The notes: generated from the letters alone by a model not told the origin. Counted from the stretch's first letter, positions 16,283 through 26,118 are shown. The stretch is 64,000 nucleotides of DNA from Labrenzia sp. VG12 (GCF_002237595.1 NZ_CP022529.1:5052001-5116000), one strand, 5' to 3'. Numbers and translations: made by a program.

Positions 16283-18064
16283 ATGGACCAGCACGTGACC
16301 ACCAGTCAGACCGACGCCGCGCAGGGCGAAAGCCAGGCACCTGCACAGCCTTTTTTCTTTGATGGACTGGCGGGCTATTTTCACGCAGCAGGCGGTTCCA
16401 CTGCCGTTTTGCTGCTCAGTCCGTGGGGATACGAGGAACTCTGTTCTCGCAAAAGCTACCGGATGCTGGGCGAAAAACTGGCCGAAGCCGGTTACCCGTG
16501 CCTTCGCTTTGACTACCCGGCGACCGGTCACTCAAACGGTGAGGCATCGGCTCTCCACGATAATCACGCCTGGCGCACCGCAGCGCGGAAAGCTCTGGCC
16601 GCGTTAAGACACCATTCCGGCGCGGAGCGGATTCTGGTCGCGGGGCAGGGCATCGGCGCAAGTCTTGCTGCCGACCTGGTGCAAAATGAAGCCGTATCGG
16701 GCCTGCTGCTGATGGCTCCCGTGGCGCAGGGGCGCGCCTACTTGCGTGAACTGGCCGCCTGGACCGCCATGACCCGGCCAACCTTTCTGGTCAGCGCGTC
16801 CGATGGGCCCGCAGGTGGTCTGATGGCTGGCGGCTTTGTCCTGTCGCCGGAAAGCGCCGAGGAAGTCAAAACTCTCAACCTTTTCAAGATGGAAGCACCA
16901 GTGTCCATCCCGACACTTCTGGTCACCCGCAAGGAGCATCCCGGCGACGACAAGCTGGCAGAACACTATGCGGCGTGCGGTGTACAGGCGGACCGGTTGG
17001 AGTTTGACGGTTATGTCGATTACGTCTCAGACCCGACGCTTTCCATTGCACCCGTAAAGACGCTGGAAGCCGTCGTCGATTGGGTCAAAAGCACCTTTCC
17101 GATCGAGGTAGCGGCCGCGGCGCCCTTGGAGCTGCAATCGGACACAAGCCTTGCACCTGAGCCCGGCTTGCAGGAAGGACTCGTGCGTTTCGGTCCGCAG
17201 GACATGTTTTTCGGCGCGGTGACGAAACCACAAGACGGCGCCCCCAAGACGGCGGTTGTGATCCTGAACTCGGGCTATGATCACTCCATCGGCTGGGCGC
17301 GCATGAATGTTGGATTTGCGCGCGCGCTTGCGAGCCAGGGGGTGGCGGTGCTGCGCATGGATCTCGCCGGCATCGGAGAAAGCCGATATTGGCCCGGCCA
17401 GAACCGGCAGGTGCTTTATTCCGACAAGCAGGTCGATGACGTGCGTGCCGCCATCGATTTCGTGAAAGACAATCTGGATGTTGAAACCATCGTTCTGAGC
17501 GGTCGTTGCAGCGGCGCCTACCTTGCACTGCTGGCGACAGCGGAAGATGAGCGTGTGTCGGCGGCGTTTCTGATCAACCCGCGCCGGCTTGTCTGGAACC
17601 CGGACGAAGACGTCGACCTGGCGATCCAGGAACCGATCCAGACCCTGGAATCCTATGGCCGCAAGGCCTTTGACAGACAAACCGTGCGGCGCGTTTTAAG
17701 CGGCGACATCAAACTCTCCTCCGCCCTTCGAAAGGTCGCGACCGCGTTCCACCGAAAGTCCGATGAAGCCTTCGCACCTGTTCTGCGACGCTTCTCCACT
17801 CATCATCGTCTTTCCTCGGTCTTACACAGGCGCCTTGCGAATCTTAAAAACCGGGGCGTCCCGGTTTGCCTTCTCTACAGCGAAAACGACCGTGGCCTGA
17901 GCGAACTTGATACCTGGTTCGGTACCAACCGAAAGAGGTTGGCTGACTATCCGAACCTGTCAGTCCGTTTTCTGTCTGACGCAGACCACAATGTGACACC
18001 GCTGCCGGCAAGACAGGAAACACAGGCCCTTTTGCTGGAATTCGTTTCTGATCAGGCAGGCTGA
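16283..18064 (+). CDS. Two fused alpha/beta hydrolase domains, exosortase-A-hydrolase-like
   Basis: About 593 aa made of two alpha/beta hydrolase units (roughly 20-275 and 300-590). The N-terminal part (FFFDGLAG, PWGYEE, RFDYPATGHS) resembles the exosortase-A-system hydrolases found in some exopolysaccharide loci. In the first domain the nucleophile elbow reads GQGIG (121-125), with Gly in place of Ser. In the second it reads GRCSG (407-411), giving a Cys409 nucleophile, with ADHN near 572 as the likely catalytic His. The first domain is probably catalytically dead. No signal peptide is visible. A role in adding or removing acyl groups on the polysaccharide or its precursors is inferred. Confidence 0.75.
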   Translation: MDQHVTTSQTDAAQGESQAPAQPFFFDGLAGYFHAAGGSTAVLLLSPWGYEELCSRKSYRMLGEKLAEAGYPCLRFDYPATGHSNGEASALHDNHAWRTAARKALAALRHHSGAERILVAGQGIGASLAADLVQNEAVSGLLLMAPVAQGRAYLRELAAWTAMTRPTFLVSASDGPAGGLMAGGFVLSPESAEEVKTLNLFKMEAPVSIPTLLVTRKEHPGDDKLAEHYAACGVQADRLEFDGYVDYVSDPTLSIAPVKTLEAVVDWVKSTFPIEVAAAAPLELQSDTSLAPEPGLQEGLVRFGPQDMFFGAVTKPQDGAPKTAVVILNSGYDHSIGWARMNVGFARALASQGVAVLRMDLAGIGESRYWPGQNRQVLYSDKQVDDVRAAIDFVKDNLDVETIVLSGRCSGAYLALLATAEDERVSAAFLINPRRLVWNPDEDVDLAIQEPIQTLESYGRKAFDRQTVRRVLSGDIKLSSALRKVATAFHRKSDEAFAPVLRRFSTHHRLSSVLHRRLANLKNRGVPVCLLYSENDRGLSELDTWFGTNRKRLADYPNLSVRFLSDADHNVTPLPARQETQALLLEFVSDQAG

Positions 18065-18086
18065 ACAACCGGCACGTCCCGGAGCG

Positions 18087-20399
18087 TTATCGCGCGTATT
18101 TCCGGCTGGGGGCAACGTTGCTGCCAGTCATGGTTCGCACGAGTCCGGCAGGCCTCCCATCGGCGACCGTCAACAGATCCCGTGAGAGAATCGGCATGGA
18201 AATCTGGGGTTCTTCCCGCTCGGCAACCGTGACCAGAAAACTCGTCGCGAGGCCGGCCAGCGGGTCGTCTTCTACCAGCTGGGGCAATGCCACACCGTCA
18301 ATAATCACCAGGTCGTAGTCACGCGCAACATCGGCAAATTCGAAGGCCTCGCGGATATTCATCCGGTGATGTTTGTATTTTGGCAGGCCTGAAACAAGCG
18401 ACAGGAAGGAGATGTCGAGCTCATCGTAGCCGACAACACGGTCGCGCATGGTGGCGCCGAGAGCGTCTTCATCCAGACTGAGGTCGTGGCTCAGCATGCG
18501 TTGCTTCGGTTCTCCGTCTGCAAGAAGAACATCCATGCCGCGTTGGGCGGCCGCCAGTGCCAGCGCCAGGGCGCTGACCGTCTGGCCGTGGCCGAGTGCC
18601 GGCGAGGTCAGAAAGACGATCTGACTCTGACCGACACGCGGCGTACGTTCGATCTCGGTCACGATCCTGTCGGCGCTCCGGCCGAATTCACGGCCCGGGC
18701 CATTATGGTTGGCGTAAAACTGATCCACAGCATCCTGAACTGCGGTGACGATATCTGCATCCAGTAGACGCAGTGTGCCGCGTTCATCCGATCCGGTCAG
18801 CCAGGGAAGATCGCTGACGACTTTCAGGCCTCGGGCGCGTTGCTGCGGTACACGGCGGATCGCCTTGACGGCTGACTGCAGAGATCCGACGGACGGCGCG
18901 CGAGCATTGTCCGCTTGCCAATCCGGATCCCGGGTCACAGGAGCTGCGGGGGTCGCAACAGCGGGTGCTTGCATCGCAGCCTGGGCGGGCGCCGGCTCGA
19001 TTGCAGCCATAAGGTGTTTTTTTATGATCCGGAAAGCTTCTGCTCCGACCGCGAGGGCCGTGCCGACCAGGACGCCGAGAATGCCTGCAAGGACCACCAT
19101 GATCTTCTTTTTGGGCCAGACAGGACTGTCAGGGACCACCGCAGGTGTGATGATCCGTGCAAACGGCAGGACGACCTGATCGAGTTCGCTGATCTGTTTC
19201 GCGCGAGCGAGTGCGATCTCGTAGAGCGAGCGGGTCGCCTGGGCCTCGGTTTCCAGTTCACGCAGTTTGATCGAGGCAGCACTGTCCGCATTGTTCAGAT
19301 TGCGGGATGCATCGATCTGTTCTTCCAGCTTGCCGACGCGCTCCTGGTTGACCTTCAGGTCGATCTGGGTGGATTCAGCGATCCGGTTGACTTCCTCGCG
19401 AATGAGGCCGCGTATGCGTTGCAACTGTGACCTGGCCCGGATGACGGACGGGTGGGAGGGCAGCAGGTCCGCCAACAGTTCCGCTTCGTTTCTGGCCGCC
19501 TGGGCAAATTGTTCGCGGAGCCGCGTAATCGTACCGGAATTGACGACGTCGCCGATGGCTTCTGCGTCGACCCCGTTTTGAAGCACGCGCTGGATTTCGT
19601 CGTTCTTCGCTGTCGCTTCAGCGAGAGCGGCCCGCGCTTCCACAAGCTGGGAGTTCAGGCCGGAAAGCTCCTGCTCGTTGAGCAGTAGGCCCTGATCGGC
19701 GCTTTGAAGTTTGTTCTCGGCGCGAAATCTCTGGATATCGGATTCCGCCTGGCGCAGCCGCTCCCGCAGGCTCACCAGCCGGTCGTCGATCTGATAGGTG
19801 GCCTCCTTTGAGGCCTTTCCCACCTGCCGGCTTTGGTCGCTGAGATAACTTTCGGCAATCGCATTGGAAAGGACAGCGGCCTGGGTCGGACTGGGAGATT
19901 CGACGGAGACATTGATGACATAGGTTTGGCCGACGCGTTTCACGACGAGGGCGTCAGAGAGTTTTTCGAGCGCCGCAGTCTCGGCCGCTTCCATGGTTTC
20001 GTCACTGGGCGCCGTTCTGCCCCGGACCATACCGAGGATCTGGCTGATCAGACCGGGGGATGCTTCAGTATTGAACACCGGATCGGTGGTCAGGTTGTTC
20101 CTGCGCACGACGGGACGCAGCACCGTGTCGGAGTTTATGACAGAGATCTGGCTGTCGATAACTTCCGCCCCCTGGGCGAAGCGGCTCGGCCGGTTCGGTT
20201 CGTCGAAGGGCTGGCGAACGGTTGGGTCGTAAAGAACCTGAGAGGTCGCTTGATAGATCGGCGTCAGGGTCAATGACCACGAAACGGTGCCAATCACAAA
20301 CACAAATGCAATCAGAAAAACGAAGAGAATTCGCTGACGTAGGACGCCTACGATCCCAAGCACATCGAGCGCAAGGTTATTTGCATCTTGGGATGGCAT
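18087..20399 (-). CDS. Wzc-like polysaccharide co-polymerase with degenerate P-loop
   Basis: About 770 aa. The layout is an N-terminal Wzz-type domain with a membrane helix near residue 25, a long periplasmic coiled coil, a second helix near 440 following a Pro-rich PDSPVWPKKK, an Ala/Pro linker, and a C-terminal BY-kinase-like domain. In that domain the Walker A site reads SPALGHGQTVSA, so the essential Lys is Gln, and YDLVIIDG stands for Walker B. The C-terminal tail has only one Tyr, not a tyrosine cluster. It probably sets chain length and organises export, but may not be an active kinase. The ATG at 20399 is preferred to a GTG at 20465. Confidence 0.85.
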   Translation of the reverse strand: MPSQDANNLALDVLGIVGVLRQRILFVFLIAFVFVIGTVSWSLTLTPIYQATSQVLYDPTVRQPFDEPNRPSRFAQGAEVIDSQISVINSDTVLRPVVRRNNLTTDPVFNTEASPGLISQILGMVRGRTAPSDETMEAAETAALEKLSDALVVKRVGQTYVINVSVESPSPTQAAVLSNAIAESYLSDQSRQVGKASKEATYQIDDRLVSLRERLRQAESDIQRFRAENKLQSADQGLLLNEQELSGLNSQLVEARAALAEATAKNDEIQRVLQNGVDAEAIGDVVNSGTITRLREQFAQAARNEAELLADLLPSHPSVIRARSQLQRIRGLIREEVNRIAESTQIDLKVNQERVGKLEEQIDASRNLNNADSAASIKLRELETEAQATRSLYEIALARAKQISELDQVVLPFARIITPAVVPDSPVWPKKKIMVVLAGILGVLVGTALAVGAEAFRIIKKHLMAAIEPAPAQAAMQAPAVATPAAPVTRDPDWQADNARAPSVGSLQSAVKAIRRVPQQRARGLKVVSDLPWLTGSDERGTLRLLDADIVTAVQDAVDQFYANHNGPGREFGRSADRIVTEIERTPRVGQSQIVFLTSPALGHGQTVSALALALAAAQRGMDVLLADGEPKQRMLSHDLSLDEDALGATMRDRVVGYDELDISFLSLVSGLPKYKHHRMNIREAFEFADVARDYDLVIIDGVALPQLVEDDPLAGLATSFLVTVAEREEPQISMPILSRDLLTVADGRPAGLVRTMTGSNVAPSRKYAR

Positions 20400-20527
20400 T
20401 TCGGAATTGGTCTTCACGACGGTTACTTGCGCTCGAGGAATATCAGGCTTGGCCAGCCTACACACTTGCCAGCAGCATTATTCAATTATGGTTATTGAAC
20501 TGCTAATTCGCTACAAAATTGGCAATT

Positions 20528-21835
20528 TTATGCGGCTGTTCTGGAAAGCGATCGTGATAGGGCCCCGGGGACGCAGGCGATAATGAGAAAGACAAGCCAA
20601 TTGAGCGAATAGCCTCGAAACCAGCTGCTCTCCAGCATGTTGTGACAGATCACAAACAGCATCAGCGAGTAGCACAAGAAAGCAAGTTGAGGGTTGAGGG
20701 GCACGGCCCGAGCGGTTGAAATCAGTGCCGCCAAAATCAGGGCGACCAGAAGTGCGAATCCGGCAAGGCCTGTTTCGACCATGACGTCGAGATATCCGTT
20801 ATGCGCCTGAAGAAGAGACACCACAAAACCGGGCGCCTCCCGATAAACGATGGAATCCGTTCCGATTGCCCAGAAAGACGAATAGCCCTGCCCGAAAAAG
20901 GGGGCCCTGGAAATAACGTCCAGGATAAACGCCCAGATCACGGTTCGGCCGGTGTAGGTCTCGTCGTTGAAAAGCAGGATCGAGAGGTCTGTGAAGTCGA
21001 AACGCGTCACGGCGGAGAAAAAGAGCCAGGCCACGACCACGGTAATCGCGCTGAATATGAGTAGCAGTGCAGCATTTGCCCGAAAATAATATGCCAGGCC
21101 GACAACCGTGAAGGCGACAAAGGGCATCAGAAAAGAAAGGCCGATGGACGTTTTGGACTGGCTCAGGAGCAGCAGCGCGAAGGCCAGAAAGGATATGGCG
21201 GCCATGAAGGCGCGGCGCCAGCCGCGATGGGCAACGACGCCGTAAACGGTGAACAGGAACGCAAGCGCCATAACGGCGCCCAGCCCGTTCTTCTGGGCAT
21301 AGAGACCGGCATGGCCCAAAGGCGTCGGAGGCAAAACGGCAACGGCCAGCGTGTTGCTGAGCACAATAACAACAATCAACTTCAAAAACCTGGACACCAG
21401 CAGTCGGGGGTCGTCTGTCAGAGAAACCGAGATAACAAGGCAAAGAACGATAATGCTTTGAAGAACAAACCGACGGAAGCCGATTGCCGGAACGGGAGAC
21501 CAGGTCACACTGAGCAAGGCGAGCGTGAGGTAGCCGAGAAGGACCCAGACGACAGGATTTCTGAAAATGACCCCTATGTGCAGGAGACGTCGACCTGCAG
21601 AGATCATGGTTAGTGCGAAGATTCCGATCCAGAAAAGCTGATTGAATGTATTCGATTGTGAGGCAACGATGTTGTTGTCGGATCCGTCTCCAGACGAAAA
21701 TTGCGCGATAAAAGGCGAGAACAGCATCGGATAGGCAAGCAGAAAAACAGGAATCCAGTTGAACAGGCCGAAAAACACGGAAGTGTTTCGTGTCCGGGCA
21801 GGCAATACAGGCTGTTCTATATGGCTGTTGTTCAA
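20528..21835 (-). CDS. O-antigen ligase / Wzy-type polymerase family protein
   Basis: 435 aa, about eleven predicted membrane helices. The large periplasmic loop between residues 270 and 340 contains the Wzy_C-type pattern with a conserved TYTGRTVIW and GQGYSSFW, followed by AHNGYLDVMVETGLAG, a hallmark of the WaaL/ExoQ family. It starts with TTG after a clear GAGGA ribosome site. It likely polymerises repeat units in the periplasm with the flippase at 12910 and the co-polymerase at 18087. The upstream GH5 gene ends 38 bp before it, so they probably share a transcript. Confidence 0.88.
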   Translation of the reverse strand: MNNSHIEQPVLPARTRNTSVFFGLFNWIPVFLLAYPMLFSPFIAQFSSGDGSDNNIVASQSNTFNQLFWIGIFALTMISAGRRLLHIGVIFRNPVVWVLLGYLTLALLSVTWSPVPAIGFRRFVLQSIIVLCLVISVSLTDDPRLLVSRFLKLIVVIVLSNTLAVAVLPPTPLGHAGLYAQKNGLGAVMALAFLFTVYGVVAHRGWRRAFMAAISFLAFALLLLSQSKTSIGLSFLMPFVAFTVVGLAYYFRANAALLLIFSAITVVVAWLFFSAVTRFDFTDLSILLFNDETYTGRTVIWAFILDVISRAPFFGQGYSSFWAIGTDSIVYREAPGFVVSLLQAHNGYLDVMVETGLAGFALLVALILAALISTARAVPLNPQLAFLCYSLMLFVICHNMLESSWFRGYSLNWLVFLIIACVPGALSRSLSRTAA

Positions 21836-21873
21836 ACTTGTTCCTCGAAGGTCCTGGCCTTTTTGGTCTTCGG

Positions 21874-23244
21874 TCAGCGCTGATCCGTCCGGGGTTTCAG
21901 GGCACGCGTGTTCAAACCAAGCGCGGCTGCCATTTGCTCGTCAATGGCGCGGGTCTCATTGTCCAACAACAATCCGAAACCTGCGAAATAGTCCCAGAGC
22001 GCCCATGCGAACCCGTTGGCTTCAGCGGTCACGCGCACATCCTTTAACCAAGCCAGCCGGCTTTCGTCTTCCGGGATGCCTTCGGGCGGGCGTATCGCAC
22101 TGAATTCTCCGATCACGATACGCCGCGGGGCAATCCCATACTTTTCAGACCACGCTGTTATCCTGGAAAACCGCTCTTCAATATACCGCAGGTCGGGTTT
22201 CTTTCGATGGTAGTATGATCTGATCTCCTGACGCGCATCGTCGAAAGCACTTGCAGGAACGTCAACTCCCTCGCTTTTCAGGATTTCTATTCGCTTGCGC
22301 GTCAGTTGTTCCGTTCTCTCGATGCTGCCGTTTGCGGCCGGATAACTCAAGCCGGCTATGTATCGGGTCGGCACGCGCGACCACGGTATCGACTGGTGTG
22401 TGAAGCCGTGGGGATCATAAAAGTGGATATCATAGAGCGTCGCGTCATCGAAAACGCGCGGATCCAGCGTGTCCAGACCGCTTACCGATGACCAGCAGCC
22501 ACCCGTCAGCACGATAGGCAAAGTCGGAGAGCTGTTGCGCACCGCGGTGTAGAGCTCAACCTGTTGCGTCGTCCAGTCGTCTTCGGCGCCTTTCCAGCAC
22601 TCCGGTTGCGGCTCATTCATAAGCTCCAGGGCGATGTCTGCTGGCGGCAGGTCCCCAAGTCGTTGGGCTATTGTGACCAGCAAAGCCTCGTAAGCTGCAA
22701 AGGCGGTTTCGTTGTTTTTGCCGAGGATGTCTCGCGGACGCCAGTTCGACTGATAGTTTGCAGGATGCATATCGACCAGAACGGCGAGCTCGTGGTCCAG
22801 CAGCCTGACAACCACGTTTCTCAACGCGTCGATCAGAAGCCTTTGTTCGACGGGCGTGGCCGCAAGGAAAGGGCCAGCGTCAACCGGCAGCCGAACAAAG
22901 TCAAAGCCCAGTGCCGTCAGGCGCTCAAGTTCGAGGTCGGACATCTGAGACAAAGGTCCCTGGAATGGTGGCCAGAGGTAATGTCCGGGCCTGTCAAGGT
23001 CGCGCGCTGAGAAACTTTGCAAGCGCGAGAGATTCACGCCCCGCCTGAAGTGTGGCATCTCGACCGTGGCGCTCTGGGCGCTCTGGTCGCTCTGGGCGGT
23101 CGGTTGGTTCTGCGCCTTTGGTATTTGCGTGGGAAGAGCGGAGTGTGGCCGCGTCAAAAGCTGCGCGAGCAGAATGACGCAGAGAACAAGTGCAAGAATG
23201 CCTGTGGCAAATGTTGTCAGCCTGTAAGCGGGTTTCCAACTCAT
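21874..23244 (-). CDS. Glycoside hydrolase family 5 (cellulase-like), membrane-anchored
   Basis: 456 aa. A single hydrophobic helix at residues 9-30 anchors or exports the protein. After a Gln/Ser/Ala-rich linker the GH5 barrel begins at FRRGVNLSRLQSF. Catalytic residues are the Glu of ALELMNEPQPE (acid/base) and the Glu of VIGEFSAIRP (nucleophile). It is therefore a periplasmic endo-beta-glycanase that may trim or clear the polymer made by this locus, as GH5/GH8 enzymes do in cellulose and succinoglycan clusters. Its ATG overlaps the stop of the upstream GT gene (ATGA at 23241-23244). Confidence 0.87.
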   Translation of the reverse strand: MSWKPAYRLTTFATGILALVLCVILLAQLLTRPHSALPTQIPKAQNQPTAQSDQSAQSATVEMPHFRRGVNLSRLQSFSARDLDRPGHYLWPPFQGPLSQMSDLELERLTALGFDFVRLPVDAGPFLAATPVEQRLLIDALRNVVVRLLDHELAVLVDMHPANYQSNWRPRDILGKNNETAFAAYEALLVTIAQRLGDLPPADIALELMNEPQPECWKGAEDDWTTQQVELYTAVRNSSPTLPIVLTGGCWSSVSGLDTLDPRVFDDATLYDIHFYDPHGFTHQSIPWSRVPTRYIAGLSYPAANGSIERTEQLTRKRIEILKSEGVDVPASAFDDARQEIRSYYHRKKPDLRYIEERFSRITAWSEKYGIAPRRIVIGEFSAIRPPEGIPEDESRLAWLKDVRVTAEANGFAWALWDYFAGFGLLLDNETRAIDEQMAAALGLNTRALKPRTDQR

Positions 23245-24506
23245 GGCGTTTGCGCCGCTTGGGTCGAATGTGCGTGGCTATCCAACAGGTCCGCCCGATA
23301 TCTGTTCAGTATGTTGACTTGAGCAAACCGCTCGAACAAGATGCCCCGTGCGTTGCTGATGGCCTCGCGATAGGCCGTGTTGTTCCCGGATAGCTCGCCT
23401 AGCGCTTGCAGGATTTCGGAAGTCTTGCCCGGCGTTACGGCGACGCCAACCAGCAAGTCCTCAAGATATCCGTCAATGCCCGTGCCGCGTCCGTAAAGGA
23501 TCGGAATACCGGCAAACAGCGCTTCGACATACACCATTCCGAAAGTCTCGTTGAAACTTGGAAGAACGAGGGCCAGGTAGGAGGGCAACCGGACGAAGAG
23601 CTCTTCACCGGACAGGCGCCCGATCAGCCTGACATTTTGCTCCAGGTCGAGATCCCGGACCTGTCTCGTGACGTCGTCGACGCTTTCCGGGCGTCCATGG
23701 CCGATTATATCAAGGCCGATATTCGGATGCGTCTTCTGAAACTCGGCATATGCGACCAGCACATCACGCAGACCTTTCCGCTTGCGAATGTCCAAATTGA
23801 GAACACAAACAAACCGCGGCTCTGCTGGGTGAGAAGCCGGTGGGGTCGTCGTGTTTGCGACGATGTTCGGCAAAAGCGTTTGTTTCGACGGCGAAATATC
23901 GAGATATCGGTTCATTGTCGGCCTGAACCAGGCCGAAACGTGATAGATGAGATCGGCGCGATCTGCGATGCGCTGCAACAACCGTCTGTAGGTTCGCTTG
24001 TAAAGAAGGACCTTCTGGTCGGCTTCGCCGCGCACCGATACCAGCATCCGCAGCTCATAGCCGCAATTGTCGACGAGCCAGAGCGCCGCAATGCCTTCAA
24101 AGGCGAACTTGTGGGCATGGACCGTGGATGGGCGAAGTTTCTCCGTTTCCAGAAAGCGCAGAACCCTTCGTGCGACAGCACGCATGCAGTGCGCCAGCAG
24201 CATGCCCATGGGCGGGGCGAAATACCGGTAAGCAATCAGCCGGACGCCGTTTTGCGTCCCGCAGTCAATGAATCTGACTTTGCGCGGGTCTGAGGTTCTG
24301 AAGAGCGAGACAACAAGATGGTCGGCTTCGGGGATGCCTTCAACAAGGCGTTTGACGGCGGTTGTCGTCGGGCCTCTATGCGGGCTCGGGTAGTCCGCGC
24401 TCAGGTGCAGGATAAGTGGCCGCTCAACGTTTTGGGGGACGCTGCGATCTGAGAATGAAGTCCGGTTTTCAATTCGGGTTCCAGCTCTTGAAGCTCGGTT
24501 GGGCAA
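23241..24506 (-). CDS. Glycosyltransferase family 4 protein, non-ATG start
   Basis: About 420 aa. GT-B core with LHLSADYPSPHRGPTTTAV at the N-terminus and the retaining-GT motif ETFGMVYVE (E-x7-E) near the C-terminus. No ATG occurs in frame near the expected start; the only standard candidate is TTG at 24506, with weaker ATT at 24473. The reading frame extends further upstream without a start and there overlaps the small ORF at 24469-24666. It is translationally coupled to the GH5 gene. It belongs to the exopolysaccharide locus. Confidence 0.8.
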   Translation of the reverse strand: MPNRASRAGTRIENRTSFSDRSVPQNVERPLILHLSADYPSPHRGPTTTAVKRLVEGIPEADHLVVSLFRTSDPRKVRFIDCGTQNGVRLIAYRYFAPPMGMLLAHCMRAVARRVLRFLETEKLRPSTVHAHKFAFEGIAALWLVDNCGYELRMLVSVRGEADQKVLLYKRTYRRLLQRIADRADLIYHVSAWFRPTMNRYLDISPSKQTLLPNIVANTTTPPASHPAEPRFVCVLNLDIRKRKGLRDVLVAYAEFQKTHPNIGLDIIGHGRPESVDDVTRQVRDLDLEQNVRLIGRLSGEELFVRLPSYLALVLPSFNETFGMVYVEALFAGIPILYGRGTGIDGYLEDLLVGVAVTPGKTSEILQALGELSGNNTAYREAISNARGILFERFAQVNILNRYRADLLDSHAHSTQAAQTP

Positions 24507-24666
24507 GCAGGCGCGACGCCTGAACCTGTTTATACACCTCTTGCGCCTCGGTGTTATTGTTCCAGCGTCCCTGGCTCTGGTCCTCTTGATAGCTTGACGC
24601 CGTGAAGGATTTGTTACTGGTTTTGTGGTGCTTTTCCGTGCTCCGGACGAGCCTGTCGTCGCGCAC
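24469..24666 (-). CDS. Possible small protein upstream of the GT4 gene
   Basis: 65 aa, Met at 24666, TGA at 24469-24471. It is hydrophilic, rich in Gln, Ser, Lys and Asn, with no membrane segment and no family I recognise. The third codon positions are mostly G or C, as in true genes here, which is why it is listed. Its stop lies inside the likely 5' end of the GT4 gene, so coupling is possible. It could equally be a chance frame. Confidence 0.3.
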   Translation of the reverse strand: MRDDRLVRSTEKHHKTSNKSFTASSYQEDQSQGRWNNNTEAQEVYKQVQASRLLAQPSFKSWNPN

Positions 24667-24699
24667 CAGGGTTCGTCCATCCGACTATAACGAGGTTCT

Positions 24700-25851
24700 A
24701 TGCACACGTCGCCGTTCCTTGCCCGGCAGGAGATCGTCCATGTCGTCCGCCAATATGCACCCGGCATTGGCGGCCTGGAGGAATTCGTCGCCAGTCTCGC
24801 TGCTCAGCAACGCGGCATGTTCGCGAAGGTCCGTGTTGTGACATGCGACCGGGTTTTTTCCGATCTCGAGACAAAGCTCGCGGCCCATGAGGTTATCGAC
24901 GGCGTTGAAGTCGAACGCATACCGTTCCTTGGATCGACCAGATATCCGGTCATGCCCGGACTGTGGCGCGCTATCCGCTCTGCAGACATTGTACATGTGC
25001 ACGGAATAGACTTTGCGTTTGATGCGCTCGCCGCGACAAGGATCCTGCACAAGAAGCCTTTGTTTGTCACAACACATGGCGGTTTCTTTCACACGCAAGC
25101 CTATGCGACGCTCAAGAAGATCTGGTTTCAGACACTGACGCGTGCGTCCGCGACCGGATATCGGGCTGTCGTTTGCTGCAGTGAAAGCGATCGGGAGACC
25201 TTCTCGAAAATTGCCGGCAAACGTGTGCGCCTGATTTTCAACGGCGTAGACATCGAAAAGTTCTCTGGCGCGGCGTCGAAAACCCTGAGCAGGCGGGCTG
25301 TCACAATTGGACGCTTTTCGAACAACAAGCGCCTTGACCTGCTCCTCGACATGTTCGCCAAACTGGCTGCGCAAGATCCGGAGTGGCGACTGGAGATCTT
25401 CGGGGTGCCGTTCGACATCACCGGCGAGGAGCTGGAGAGCATGGTCGCCGCGCGCAATCTGACGCAGGCAGTCAAGATCAGTGTCGGTCTGCCGGTCGAC
25501 GAAATTCGTCAGGCCCTGGAACGGGCCAGCTTCTTTCTGAGTGCATCTGAGTATGAAGGCTTCGGACTGGCACTCATAGAGGCTATGAGCGCAGGGCTGA
25601 TACCGCTGGTTCAACCGAATGAAGCCTACAGGGCCTTTGCAGAGGAACATGGCGATGTGGAACTATGCGATTTTTCGGACGCAGATGCAGTAGCCCGGAA
25701 GCTTCAGTCCCTGCATGCGCGCATGGACGAAAATCTTGCCGATAGTCAAATAGCGTTGATGGACGCGGTGCAAACCTATTCCTGGGCGCAAACGGCGAAA
25801 ACCTATTCCGCGCTCTACGAGAGTTGCCTCTCGCGCGGCGACATTGCCTAG
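24700..25851 (+). CDS. Glycosyltransferase family 4 protein
   Basis: 383 aa. The N-terminal domain begins HVVRQYAPGIGGLEEFV, the Gly-rich acceptor loop of GT4. The second domain contains TIGRFSNNKRLDLLLD and the signature EYEGFGLALIEA (E-x7-E). No membrane segment. A GAGG element lies close to the ATG. It is divergent from the leftward GT4/GH5/Wzy operon and precedes the WecG-type gene, so it likely adds one sugar of the exopolysaccharide repeat unit. Confidence 0.88.
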   Translation: MHTSPFLARQEIVHVVRQYAPGIGGLEEFVASLAAQQRGMFAKVRVVTCDRVFSDLETKLAAHEVIDGVEVERIPFLGSTRYPVMPGLWRAIRSADIVHVHGIDFAFDALAATRILHKKPLFVTTHGGFFHTQAYATLKKIWFQTLTRASATGYRAVVCCSESDRETFSKIAGKRVRLIFNGVDIEKFSGAASKTLSRRAVTIGRFSNNKRLDLLLDMFAKLAAQDPEWRLEIFGVPFDITGEELESMVAARNLTQAVKISVGLPVDEIRQALERASFFLSASEYEGFGLALIEAMSAGLIPLVQPNEAYRAFAEEHGDVELCDFSDADAVARKLQSLHARMDENLADSQIALMDAVQTYSWAQTAKTYSALYESCLSRGDIA

Positions 25852-26118
25852 GTATTGGAACCTGGAAACAAAAACGTCTGCCCAATGCATTTGCGGCAAG
25901 GATGCTGGGAGCTGATACCCTGGCCTCCCTGTCGCATTCGGCAGTTCTGGAGAGGGGTTTCTTTGGCCGCCTCTGTGTGAAATTGCTGCCAGCTCACCTT
26001 TCCTTGAACAGGGAACAGACGTTAGCTCACATTTAGCAATTGTCATGGTCTACAAGGTAGGTTCCGAAATCACCAGTTTCTGGAAGAGGATCGGGCACAA
26101 GAGATTTTCGGGATCGGA

